A DNA stretch of 7,484 nt from NCBI GenBank assembly GCA_017534365.1, contig JAFWCS010000525.1, positions 1 through 7,484 of the forward strand, given 5' to 3'. Positions 1-6,741 of the stretch are shown piece by piece. Position numbers and translations under genes: made by a program. Position 1 is the stretch's first letter, and each line of letters opens with the position of its first letter. The DNA is from Clostridia bacterium. GTDB taxonomy: Bacteria; Bacillota; Clostridia; Oscillospirales; Acutalibacteraceae. The notes below the pieces were generated by a model. The model searched no databases, was not told the origin of the DNA, and saw only the letters and a list, made by a program, of their open reading frames with translations.

Positions 1-302
1 ACGTGGACGCCTCCACATGCCTGTTCCCGCAGCAGACCTGGTTCGTCAAGGATTTCCTGCACGCGAACACCTGCTCCGACGAGCATCAGATGATCCTGAC
101 GCTGCTCTATCACGACGGGCAGGCCGACGTCGACACCTACGAAGCCTATCCGCGCTTCCTTGTCTACAACAATAAGGACGATTCCTTCAGCCCGGATACC
201 GCTCCGACGCCGCAGAGCTTCCTGCAGCGGATCGTCGCAGCGATCAGGGATCTCTTTGAACGCATCAAGTTCACGCTGGAGCATCTGTTCCCGAAGGTCT
301 GA
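1..302 (+). CDS. C-terminal fragment of a probable secreted hydrolase (5' end outside window)
   Basis: The reading frame is open from the window edge, so the GTG at position 3 is only an internal Val codon and the N-terminal part lies upstream. About 99 residues are visible, ending in TGA at 300-302. The segment around STCLFPQQTWFVKDFLH resembles the C-terminal region of clostridial secreted alpha/beta-hydrolase or lipase-like proteins, where a late His can be the catalytic base. This rests on recollection of family style and no diagnostic motif is present. After a short linker rich in Asp, Ser, Pro and Thr, the protein ends in a roughly 25-residue amphipathic helix (from FLQRIVAAIRDLF to LFPKV), which could associate with membrane or lipid. 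A hairpin terminator follows at 326-361, so this gene ends its own transcription unit. Function is unproven; it could be another kind of extracellular hydrolase. Confidence 0.45.
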   Translation, partial: VDASTCLFPQQTWFVKDFLHANTCSDEHQMILTLLYHDGQADVDTYEAYPRFLVYNNKDDSFSPDTAPTPQSFLQRIVAAIRDLFERIKFTLEHLFPKV

Positions 303-325
303 TCCCGTTCCGATCCAACGTCAGC

Positions 326-361
326 GCAGCCGGGCCGCAAACGGTTCGGCTGCCGCCTTTT
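326..361 (+). terminator. Intrinsic terminator after the partial hydrolase gene
   Basis: A 12-bp stem (326-337 with 342-353, including two G-T wobbles) closes a CAAA loop. It is followed by CGCC and a short run of four T (358-361). The stem is strong but the T-tract is short and displaced by four bases, so termination may be incomplete. It lies 24 nt after the stop codon of the upstream gene and about 60 nt before the transporter start. Confidence 0.6.
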
Positions 362-420
362 GAAATCGCGGCGCACGGAACGCAGCATTCTGAAACGAGT
401 TTTTCAAACCGGAGTCGAAT

Positions 421-1269
421 ATGGCCTATCTAACGATCAGCGTTTCTGCGCTGCTTTTCAGTCTCGTTTTCCTTTTCAGCGACCGCTTTCGCGCACGCTA
501 CGGCGACGCGACGGATACGGTGCTGCAATTCACTGCAGGGGCGCACGCCGCCGGCTGCGCGGCGCTGCTGATCATGAACCGCTTTCGCATCGAGATCACG
601 CCCTTCACGCTGCTGACCGCCGGGCTGGCCGCAGTGGATCTGATCCTGTATCAGCTCTGCTCCCTGCGCGCAATGGGGCGCACCAGTCTGTCAAAATACG
701 CCGTTTTCAGCATGATCGGCGGCATGGCGCTTCCGTTTTTTGCCGGGTTGCTGTTTTTTGACGAACCGCTCACGGCAGGAAAAGCGCTCTGCCTGCTGCT
801 GGTCGGCGGCGCCGTGGCCTGCACGCTGCAAAAAGAAGACCGCGCGGGCGGGACCGGCTATTATCTCGGCGTGTTCCTCACCAACGGCCTCTACGGCGTG
901 ATCAACAAATGGTTCAGCGCCGCCGCCTTCCCGAAGGCGAGCGAAGCCGGCTATTCCCTGCTCGCGGAGGGGTTCACGGCGATCCTTTGCCTGCTGCTTC
1001 TGCCGTTCGTGCGCGAACGCAGCGGCCTCGTCAAGGGCAGAGGGCTGCTGCAGATGGGCGCCTACGGTCTGCTTTGCGCAATCGGGAATTATCTGCTGCT
1101 CCTCGCGCTGCGTACGCTCCCCGCCACCGCGCAGTATCCGTTCGTGACAGGCGGGGTCATGCTGCTTTCCACGCTTTACAGCTGCTTCTCCGCGCGCAAG
1201 CCCGGCAAGCGGGAGCTGGCGGCCGTCCTGCTCGCGCTGCTCGGCATTGCGGCGCTGCTGCTGCTCTGA
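421..1269 (+). CDS. EamA/DMT-superfamily membrane transporter
   Basis: This is a 282-residue, strongly hydrophobic protein with about ten predicted membrane segments in two halves, the usual size and layout for the drug/metabolite transporter (EamA) superfamily. The segment FFDEPLTAGKALCLLLVGG near residues 116-134 matches the typical EamA pattern of an acidic, Pro-containing turn leading into the fifth helix. A polar loop (QKEDRAGGTG) separates the two halves. The substrate cannot be told from sequence; relatives export amino acids, nucleotide-type metabolites or drugs. The ATG at 421 is supported by GGAG at 411-414 with a 6-nt spacer. No clear promoter is visible in 362-410, so transcription may come partly from readthrough of the weak upstream terminator. 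The next gene has its own promoter, so the two are probably not one operon. Confidence 0.85.
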   Translation: MAYLTISVSALLFSLVFLFSDRFRARYGDATDTVLQFTAGAHAAGCAALLIMNRFRIEITPFTLLTAGLAAVDLILYQLCSLRAMGRTSLSKYAVFSMIGGMALPFFAGLLFFDEPLTAGKALCLLLVGGAVACTLQKEDRAGGTGYYLGVFLTNGLYGVINKWFSAAAFPKASEAGYSLLAEGFTAILCLLLLPFVRERSGLVKGRGLLQMGAYGLLCAIGNYLLLLALRTLPATAQYPFVTGGVMLLSTLYSCFSARKPGKRELAAVLLALLGIAALLLL

Positions 1270-1283
1270 TGGAAGCGCAGCGC

Positions 1284-1312
1284 TTTACAAATCGAATAAA
1301 TTATAGTATGAT
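1284..1312 (+). promoter_or_regulatory. Sigma-A-type promoter for the ceramidase-like/HD operon
   Basis: A -35 element TTTACA (1284-1289) is separated by exactly 17 bp from a -10 element TATGAT (1307-1312). Each matches the housekeeping consensus at five of six positions. The surrounding 40 bp are clearly AT-rich in an otherwise GC-rich region. Transcription would start near 1319, giving a leader of about 28 nt before the ATG at 1347, with AAGGGG at 1332-1337 as the ribosome binding site. The site argues that the frame upstream of 1347 is not translated as part of the ceramidase-like protein. Confidence 0.75.
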
Positions 1313-1346
1313 ATCTACGAATCCAAAGAATAAGGGGCGAATAAAA

Positions 1347-3143
1347 ATGAAATCTATCAGCCGCAAACTGCTCTGCCTCGTGCTGGCGCTCACGCTGGTC
1401 TTCACCGGCCCGGCGCTCGGCGCGAACGCCGCGGACGCAAAGAAGATCGCGACCAACGCCGGCGTCAAGGCGCTGGAGCTGCTGATCACCGGACTGATCG
1501 GCGGGATCAATCTTGCCGTGCCGGACAACAAGAATTTCCAGAAGGTCAGCGAACACTCGACCGAGAATTTCTATGAAGGCATGACCGAATTCCGCAGCAC
1601 GCCTGCCGAAAACGCCGCCTGGCAGCTCGGCTACGACAAGGAAACGCTGATCCCGGACGACGTGCTCAACGGCGAATACTATCTCGGCGGCTTCATGACG
1701 CTCGACAACGGCATGGTCAACCGCATCGAGGAGATCGTCGGCGGCATGGACGTGCGCACCGTTGCGCTCTCCGACGGCTCCGGCCGCGGGGTCACGGTGT
1801 TTGCGAACCTCGACTGCATCGGTTTCTCCAACGGCGACGTCAAGGCGATCCGCGCCCGTGTGGCCGAGGAGCTGCCCGACGTGGAGTTCAACGCGATCAA
1901 CATTTCCTCCACCCACTGCCACAGCTGCATCGACACGCAGGGCCTCTGGACGAATCTGCTGCCCAAGCTCCTGCGCAACCTCTTCAAATCCTATCTGCGG
2001 CTCGATATGGAGCGCGGCGTCAAAGAGGACTATATCGAAGGCTTCCTTTATGATCAGGTCGTCGCCTCGATCAAAAAGGCGGTCGCCGATATGACGGACG
2101 GCACGATGACCCTCGCGGTCAAGACGCTGGATCCCGGCTACTTTGAGAACCGCAATCGCAAATCCTCCACCTCGCTGATCACCGAGATCACGCGCGTGAC
2201 CTTCACGCCGGCGGATGAGAACCGCAAGCCGACCATGCTTGTCAATCTGGCCGGGCATCCGGACGTCACGGGCCTTGCAACGAGCGACCCGGTCGACAAC
2301 GGCCGCCAGCTTTCCGGCGATTTCGTCACTTACATGCAGGATACGGTCGAGGCCGCCGGCTTCAACTTCATGTTCCTGCAGGGTCCGATCGCCGGCATCT
2401 ACATCGGCCGCGGCCCGACGAATGACGACATCACCGAGGAGCCGGACCGCCGCTATATGCAGTCCGTGCGCTACGGCCGCGAGATGGGCAAGATCGCGCT
2501 CTATCTGACCAACACCGTGGAGGAGATCGAAGCGGATTATCAGGAGAATTTCCCGGCCGACTGGGAGAAGCTGCAGGCGGACATCGCGCAGCATAACGCC
2601 AAGGTCGCCGCCGGCGAATCCAAAGAAGAAAACTACACGCTCTGGTATCAGGATTGGGAACCCGTGGAGGAGCGCACGCTCGATCCCCTGCTGAACATCC
2701 GCCTGGCAGAGATCAAGGTCAAGGTCAAGAACCCGCTGATCATCCTCGTGGGCAAGCTGAATCTGGCGAATTACGCGGTCTGCAAGGAAGGGCTCGGCTA
2801 TTATATCTCCACCGAGATCGGCTACATGGAGCTGGGCGATCAGAGATTCGTCATGGCCCCGGGCGAGGTCGTGCAGGATCTCGTGGCGGGCGGTGCCTCG
2901 CTGACGGCGGAGGGTTCCTTCACCGGCAAGGACTTCGGCTACAAGACGGTCTATGAGCTCTTCGGCGACAAGACGGTCTGCATCGGCCTGTGCAACGACG
3001 CGATCGGCTATATCGTGCCCGACAACGATTACTCCATGGGCATTGTGGACGATCACTATCAGGAGCTGCTTTCGCTGGGCAACACCACGGCTTCCGCTAT
3101 GATGCAGGGCTTCGCGGATCTTGCTGAGGAGGTCGCGGCATGA
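1347..3143 (+). CDS. Secreted neutral/alkaline ceramidase-like metalloprotein, divergent active site
   Basis: This 598-residue protein starts at ATG 1347 (AAGGGG at 1332-1337, 9-nt spacer). The frame stays open upstream to 909, but that part lies inside the transporter gene and before the promoter. Residues 1-28 form a Sec signal peptide (positive start, hydrophobic core, ANA cleavage site near 26-28) with no lipobox, so the protein is probably released or surface-located. It follows the neutral/alkaline non-lysosomal ceramidase pattern: STHCHS (His190/His192), AGHPDV (His304), SGD (323-325), PGE (Glu507), then NDAIGY (Tyr555) and a DDHYQELLSLGNTT tail segment. By comparison with Pseudomonas ceramidase these correspond to the zinc ligands His, His, Glu and Tyr. 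The motif N-x-G-D-x-S-P-N carrying the nucleophilic Ser is replaced by IAGIYIGR (348-355), so true ceramidase activity is doubtful. A charged, probably helical insertion lies near residues 395-430. The stop overlaps the next gene by 4 nt. Confidence 0.8.
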   Translation: MKSISRKLLCLVLALTLVFTGPALGANAADAKKIATNAGVKALELLITGLIGGINLAVPDNKNFQKVSEHSTENFYEGMTEFRSTPAENAAWQLGYDKETLIPDDVLNGEYYLGGFMTLDNGMVNRIEEIVGGMDVRTVALSDGSGRGVTVFANLDCIGFSNGDVKAIRARVAEELPDVEFNAINISSTHCHSCIDTQGLWTNLLPKLLRNLFKSYLRLDMERGVKEDYIEGFLYDQVVASIKKAVADMTDGTMTLAVKTLDPGYFENRNRKSSTSLITEITRVTFTPADENRKPTMLVNLAGHPDVTGLATSDPVDNGRQLSGDFVTYMQDTVEAAGFNFMFLQGPIAGIYIGRGPTNDDITEEPDRRYMQSVRYGREMGKIALYLTNTVEEIEADYQENFPADWEKLQADIAQHNAKVAAGESKEENYTLWYQDWEPVEERTLDPLLNIRLAEIKVKVKNPLIILVGKLNLANYAVCKEGLGYYISTEIGYMELGDQRFVMAPGEVVQDLVAGGASLTAEGSFTGKDFGYKTVYELFGDKTVCIGLCNDAIGYIVPDNDYSMGIVDDHYQELLSLGNTTASAMMQGFADLAEEVAA

Positions 3144-3577
3144 TCTATACGCCGCTCACGCGCAAGGCCATGCGTCTGGCCTACGCCGCCCACCACGGGC
3201 AGGTGGATAAAGACGGGATCCCCTATATCCTCCATCCCGTTCACCTGGCCGAGCAGATGCAGGACGAAGCGACCACCTGCGTGGCGCTGCTGCACGACAC
3301 GGTTGATGACACGGACGTAACGCTCGAACGGCTGCGCGAAGAGGGCTTCCCGGACGAGATCGTCAACGCCGTCGCCGCCATGACGCACGCGCAGGGCGTG
3401 GACTATTTCGACTACGTGCGCGCGATCAAGGCAAATCCGATCGCCCGCGCAGTGAAGCTTGCGGATCTTGCGCACAACAGCGATCCGCAACGCTCCGCCG
3501 TCATCGACGCGGCCATGGAGCGCCGGTTTGAAAAATACGCCCGCGCCAAACGCATCCTGAACGGCGAAGAGGATTGA
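3140..3577 (+). CDS. Small HD-domain protein, RelA/SpoT hydrolase-type (Mesh1-like)
   Basis: This 145-residue protein consists of one HD domain like the (p)ppGpp hydrolase domain of Rel/SpoT and Mesh1-type small alarmone hydrolases. Visible motifs are AAHHGQ (16-21), YILHP with His32, the HD pair His52-Asp53 in LLHDTVDDTD, and KLADLAHNSD with Asp109 and Asn113. These map to the metal ligands His, His-Asp, Asp and the catalytic Asn of Rel. The position usually occupied by Glu after the HD pair (HDxxED) is Asp56, a conservative but notable change. No synthetase, TGS or ACT domain is present, and the length suits a stand-alone hydrolase. The substrate may be (p)ppGpp or another nucleotide; this is inferred from the family. 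Its ATG overlaps the stop of the ceramidase-like gene (ATGA at 3140-3143), so the two are translationally coupled. A terminator follows 20 nt after the stop. Confidence 0.85.
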   Translation: MIYTPLTRKAMRLAYAAHHGQVDKDGIPYILHPVHLAEQMQDEATTCVALLHDTVDDTDVTLERLREEGFPDEIVNAVAAMTHAQGVDYFDYVRAIKANPIARAVKLADLAHNSDPQRSAVIDAAMERRFEKYARAKRILNGEED

Positions 3578-3597
3578 CGCAATCAGAATGAAAGAAG

Positions 3598-3639
3598 GAC
3601 CGCCTGCGGCTGCTGCAAGCAATCGCAAGCGGTCTTTTT
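3598..3639 (+). terminator. Intrinsic terminator of the ceramidase-like/HD operon
   Basis: Arms 3598-3613 and 3619-3634 form a 16-position stem with two mismatches and one wobble around a 5-nt loop, followed by TTTTT at 3635-3639. The last two T residues are part of the TAA stop codon of the convergent acetyltransferase gene (3638-3640). On the - strand the hairpin is followed only by a mixed pyrimidine tract (CCTTCTTT), so it may also work weakly for the convergent gene. Confidence 0.8.
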
Positions 3640-4207
3640 AATCGTTCAAAGCCGGATACGGCGTGAAGGGCGGCGGATCCGCGCTGTGCGGCGCAATGCA
3701 TTTCTCCATCCAGATCATATCATACCACCGGTCGAATTTGCGCCCGCACCGGCGGAAGGTGCCGGCGAGGGTGAAGCCCATGCGGCGGTGAAACGCCGGG
3801 CTGTCGCCGTTCAGATACGGATCGTTTTCCTCTGTCGGCACGCCGATGCAGGCGTAGACGTTCGTCACACCCATTTTAACAAGCGCCGCCTCGAGCGCTT
3901 CATACAGCGCCCGGCCCGCGCCCTGCCGGCGCGCCTGCGGGTCCAGATAGACCGTCAGCTCCGCCGCGCGGTCATAAGCCGCCCGTTCGATGAAGGCGTG
4001 GGCATAGGCATAGCCGATCACCCGACCGCCGGACTCCGCGACGTAATACGGATACCGCGCGCAGACCGCGGCGATCCTGCGGCCGAATTCCTCCGCGCCC
4101 GGCGCTTCATACTCAAAGCTGACCGCCGTGCGTTCCACGTAATAAGCATAGATTTCGGCCAGACGCGGCGCATCCGCGCGCGTCACCGGGCGAATCGTCA
4201 GGCGCAT
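3638..4207 (-). CDS. GNAT-family N-acetyltransferase, phosphinothricin acetyltransferase-like
   Basis: This 189-residue protein has the layout of the phosphinothricin/methionine-sulfoximine acetyltransferase branch of the GNAT fold. It starts MRLTIRPVTRADAPRLAEIY, carries TAVSFEYEAP near residues 27-36, AELTVYLDP at 82-90, and the acetyl-CoA pyrophosphate loop R93-R-Q-G-A-G98. Near the end FHRRMGF leads into a D-R-W-Y-D-M-I-W strand, typical of the branch. Family members acetylate small amines such as methionine sulfone or sulfoximine; the substrate here is not determined. The C-terminal ~20 residues after MEKCIAP are Pro-rich and probably disordered. The start at 4207 is supported by AAGGAG at 4215-4220 with a 7-nt spacer. 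The gene lies just downstream of ftsH but is separated from it by a terminator hairpin only 2 nt from its ribosome binding site, leaving no room for a promoter in the gap. Confidence 0.88.
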   Translation of the reverse strand: MRLTIRPVTRADAPRLAEIYAYYVERTAVSFEYEAPGAEEFGRRIAAVCARYPYYVAESGGRVIGYAYAHAFIERAAYDRAAELTVYLDPQARRQGAGRALYEALEAALVKMGVTNVYACIGVPTEENDPYLNGDSPAFHRRMGFTLAGTFRRCGRKFDRWYDMIWMEKCIAPHSADPPPFTPYPALND

Positions 4208-4222
4208 AGCATAACTCCTTGC

Positions 4223-4257
4223 AAAAAGCAGAGGCTTTCGTTGCGGAAAACCTCTGC
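4223..4257 (-). terminator. Intrinsic terminator after ftsH, immediately before the GNAT gene
   Basis: On the - strand, arms 4246-4257 and 4228-4239 pair over 12 positions (one G-T wobble) around a 6-nt loop and are followed by five T (4227-4223). The hairpin begins 7 nt after the ftsH stop codon. The flanks are symmetrical: on the + strand the same hairpin is followed by CG and seven T (4260-4266), so it could stop transcription in both directions. The - strand T-tract ends 2 nt before the AAGGAG of the acetyltransferase gene. Confidence 0.8.
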
Positions 4258-4264
4258 CGTTTTT

Positions 4265-6157
4265 TTATTCTGCCTCTGCGGGGGCGGGCGAAGCGCCGTT
4301 CATGAGCGCGTAGAATTCCTCGCCGGTCATCTTTTCGTTCTCATACAGCCGCTTTGCCACCGCATGCAGCTGATCCAGATGGTCGCTGAGGATCTGCGTG
4401 GTGCGGTCGTAGGCGTTGCGGATCAGGCGCTCGATCTCCGCGTCGATCTGCGCGGCCACGCTCTCGGAATAGTTGCGCACGTGGCCGAATTCCTTACCGA
4501 GGAAGACTTCGTTGTTGTCCTCACCGAAGGAGATCGGGCCGAGCGTATCGCTCATACCGTATTTGGTGACCATGCTGCGGGCGATCTCGGTCGCGCGCTG
4601 GATATCGTTGGACGCGCCGGTGGACACGTCGCCGAGGATCAGCGCCTCCGCCACGCGCCCGCCGAGCAGGCCGACCAGGGAATCGAGCATCTCGTTTTTG
4701 GAGGTGTAGTTCTTATCCTCCGTCGGACGATAGAGCGTGTAGCCGCCGGCCATGCCGCGCGGGATGATCGAGATCTGATGCACGGGATCCTGATGCTCCA
4801 GATAGAAGCTGGAAACCGCGTGCCCCGCCTCGTGATAAGCCGTGAGCTTCTTGGCCTTTTCGTTCATCTTGTGCGACTTCTTTTCGGAGCCGACCTCCAC
4901 CTTCAGCGCGGCTTCGTCGATCTCCTCCATGGTGATCGCCTTCTTGCCGCGGCGGGCGGCGAGCAGCGCCGCTTCATTGAGCAGGTTCTCCAGATCCGCG
5001 CCGGTGAAGCCGACGGTGGCATGCGCCACGCTCTCGAGATCGACGTCCGGGCCGATGGGCTTGCCCTTGGCGTGGACCTTCAGGATCTCCACGCGGCCTT
5101 TGGTGTCGGGATAATTGACGGTGACCTGCCGGTCGAACCGGCCGGGACGCAGCAGCGCCGGATCCAGGATATCCGGGCGGTTGGTCGCCGCGATCACGAT
5201 GACGCCTTCGTTCGCGCCGAAGCCGTCCATTTCCACAAGCAGCTGGTTGAGGGTCTGCTCGCGTTCATCGTGGCCGCCGCCCATGCCGGCGCCTCTGTGC
5301 CGGCCGACCGCGTCGATCTCATCAATGAAAATGATGCTCGGGGAATTCTTCTTCGCCTGGTCAAACAGATCGCGCACGCGGGAAGCGCCCACGCCGACGT
5401 ACATCTCCACGAAATCCGAACCGGAGATCGAGAAGAACGGCACGTTTGCTTCGCCCGCGACCGCGCGGGCAAGCAGCGTCTTGCCGGTGCCCGGAGGGCC
5501 GACAAGCAGCACGCCCTTGGGAATGCGGGCGCCGAGCATGTCGAACTTGCCGGGATCCTTGAGGAATTCCACGATCTCCGCCAGCTCTTCTTTTTCTTCG
5601 TCCGCGCCGGCGACGTCCTCAAAGGTCGTTTTGCGCTTCTCATCCTTGGCCTGCTTGATCCGCGCCTTGCCGAAGCTGAGGGTGCGGTTATTTTCATTGC
5701 TCATGGTCTGGTTCATGCGCCGGAACATGAAAAACGTGATGCCGACCATGGCGACAAGCAGCAGGAGCGTAGGCCCGATATTATAGAGCCACTGCCCCGT
5801 GGAGCCGGTGACGTAGGCCGCTTTGATCGGCGTGTCGGGATGCGCGCGGTTATAAGCGATCACGCCGTCGTGGATATCTGTCAGGAACAGATTCACGCTC
5901 GGCACGCTGAAGGCCTTGGGCTCTTTTTCATCCTTGAGCTTATAGACCAGCGCGCCGCTGCTGAGGTTGAGCTTGTATTCCTCGACCTTTCCCTGATCGA
6001 ACAGCGCAACGAGCTGATAATACTCAAGTTTTTCCTGCTTCTGCGTGCCCGCATACACGCTGATGCCGCTGATGATGATCAGCGGGATCAGGATATACGG
6101 GATCAGCGTGAGCAGCCTGCGCCGCCTGGACGGCTGATTCTGATTGGAATTACTCAA
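4265..6157 (-). CDS. ftsH: ATP-dependent zinc metalloprotease FtsH
   Basis: FtsH is the membrane-anchored hexameric AAA+ protease that extracts and degrades misfolded membrane proteins and some short-lived regulators. The 630-residue product has a short cytoplasmic start with RRRR (11-14), a first membrane helix (about 15-36), an extracytoplasmic FtsH_ext domain and a second membrane helix (about 123-145). The AAA+ module carries Walker A GPPGTGKT (220-227), Walker B IIFIDEID (Asp279-Glu280) and the [18 protein letters not shown] second region of homology with the Arg fingers. The peptidase carries HEAGH (442-446), with third zinc ligand Asp518 in STGASNDIQ. Length and all key residues are normal. 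I chose TTG 6157 as the start: it follows AGGAGG (6167-6172) by 9 nt and sits 44 nt after the hpt stop. The frame is open further, to an ATG at 6268, but that would overlap hpt by 67 nt and add an atypical tail. The neighbours hpt and tilS are the expected Firmicute partners. Confidence 0.97.
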   Translation of the reverse strand: MSNSNQNQPSRRRRLLTLIPYILIPLIIISGISVYAGTQKQEKLEYYQLVALFDQGKVEEYKLNLSSGALVYKLKDEKEPKAFSVPSVNLFLTDIHDGVIAYNRAHPDTPIKAAYVTGSTGQWLYNIGPTLLLLVAMVGITFFMFRRMNQTMSNENNRTLSFGKARIKQAKDEKRKTTFEDVAGADEEKEELAEIVEFLKDPGKFDMLGARIPKGVLLVGPPGTGKTLLARAVAGEANVPFFSISGSDFVEMYVGVGASRVRDLFDQAKKNSPSIIFIDEIDAVGRHRGAGMGGGHDEREQTLNQLLVEMDGFGANEGVIVIAATNRPDILDPALLRPGRFDRQVTVNYPDTKGRVEILKVHAKGKPIGPDVDLESVAHATVGFTGADLENLLNEAALLAARRGKKAITMEEIDEAALKVEVGSEKKSHKMNEKAKKLTAYHEAGHAVSSFYLEHQDPVHQISIIPRGMAGGYTLYRPTEDKNYTSKNEMLDSLVGLLGGRVAEALILGDVSTGASNDIQRATEIARSMVTKYGMSDTLGPISFGEDNNEVFLGKEFGHVRNYSESVAAQIDAEIERLIRNAYDRTTQILSDHLDQLHAVAKRLYENEKMTGEEFYALMNGASPAPAEAE

Positions 6158-6166
6158 TGCTTCGTT

Positions 6167-6172
6167 CCTCCT
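6167..6172 (-). promoter_or_regulatory. Ribosome binding site that fixes the ftsH start at TTG
   Basis: The - strand reads AGGAGG, a perfect match to the anti-Shine-Dalgarno sequence, 9 nt before the TTG at 6157. No comparable site precedes the upstream in-frame ATG at 6268. The following protein sequence ([10 protein letters not shown], then RRRR and a hydrophobic helix) is typical of an FtsH N-terminus. Confidence 0.85.
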
Positions 6173-6201
6173 GGTGTTGATATCTTTCCCCTTGCTGAAA
6201 T

Positions 6202-6741
6202 TCAGCCCGGACGGTATTCCTGTTTGAGCACGCCGATGAACGGCAGGTTGCGATAAAGCTGATCGCAATCCAGCCCGTAGCCGACGATAAATTCATTCGG
6301 CACGTTCAGACCGACGTAATCGGCCGCCACGTCCTGCGCGATGCGCGCTTCGGGCTTGTCGATCAGCGTGCAGATGCGGAAGGAAGCCGGATTGCGGTTG
6401 AGCAGCAGCTTTTTCAGATAGGAAAGCGTGCGCCCCGTGTCGAGAATATCCTCCACGATCAGCACGTCGCAGCCCGCGATGGATTCATCCAGATCCTTGA
6501 GGATACGCACGACGCCGGTCGAGGTTTCGCTTTTATAACTGGAAACGCTCATAAAATCGATCTTGCAGGGCACGGTGATCGCCCGCATCAGATCCGCCAT
6601 AAAGACGATCGAGCCCTTCAGCACGCTGACGAGCATCAGGTTTTTGCCCTCGTAATCCTTGCTGATCTGCGCGCCGAGGCGCTTGACGGCGGCGTCAAGG
6701 TCCTCCGCCGTATAAAAGATTTTTTCAATTCGATCCAGCAT
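6202..6741 (-). CDS. hpt: Hypoxanthine phosphoribosyltransferase
   Basis: This 179-residue enzyme transfers the phosphoribosyl group of PRPP to hypoxanthine (and usually guanine) to make IMP or GMP in cytoplasmic purine salvage. The length is normal for bacterial HPRT. Diagnostic parts are [14 protein letters not shown] near residues 38-51 (the PPi-binding loop region), [10 protein letters not shown] near 67-76 (the flexible catalytic loop), the PRPP motif [14 protein letters not shown] near 93-106, and the C-terminal base-binding stretch with FIVGYGLD. The ATG at 6741 is preceded by AGAAGGGA (6751-6758) with a 9-nt spacer and lies inside the end of tilS, with 17 nt shared, so translation is probably coupled to tilS. 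ftsH follows 44 nt downstream. In many Firmicutes the hpt product also associates with TilS in regulating ftsH; the conserved order here is consistent with that, but nothing in this sequence tests it. Confidence 0.97.
   Translation of the reverse strand: MLDRIEKIFYTAEDLDAAVKRLGAQISKDYEGKNLMLVSVLKGSIVFMADLMRAITVPCKIDFMSVSSYKSETSTGVVRILKDLDESIAGCDVLIVEDILDTGRTLSYLKKLLLNRNPASFRICTLIDKPEARIAQDVAADYVGLNVPNEFIVGYGLDCDQLYRNLPFIGVLKQEYRPG

Noticed and set aside
303..420. Possible small gene or promoter in the gap before the transporter
   Set aside because: Apart from the terminator hairpin and the GGAG ribosome binding site, I see no convincing -35/-10 pair or coding signal in this gap.
909..1346. 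A 146-codon N-terminal extension of the ceramidase-like frame
   Set aside because: The extension runs out of frame through the transporter gene and over the promoter at 1284-1312. Its residues are Arg/Ala-rich and not protein-like, whereas ATG 1347 has a ribosome binding site and begins a signal peptide.
1176..3056. A 626-codon open frame on the - strand opposite the ceramidase-like gene
   Set aside because: It has a composition typical of an antisense shadow (many Arg, Val, Asp, His), no domain, and lies opposite a gene with a signal peptide, promoter and ceramidase motifs.
3686..6256. An 856-codon open frame on the + strand, antisense to the acetyltransferase gene and ftsH
   Set aside because: It lies opposite two genes with full diagnostic motifs, is rich in Arg, His, Ala and Asp as expected of a shadow frame in GC-rich DNA, crosses two terminators, and has no recognisable domain.
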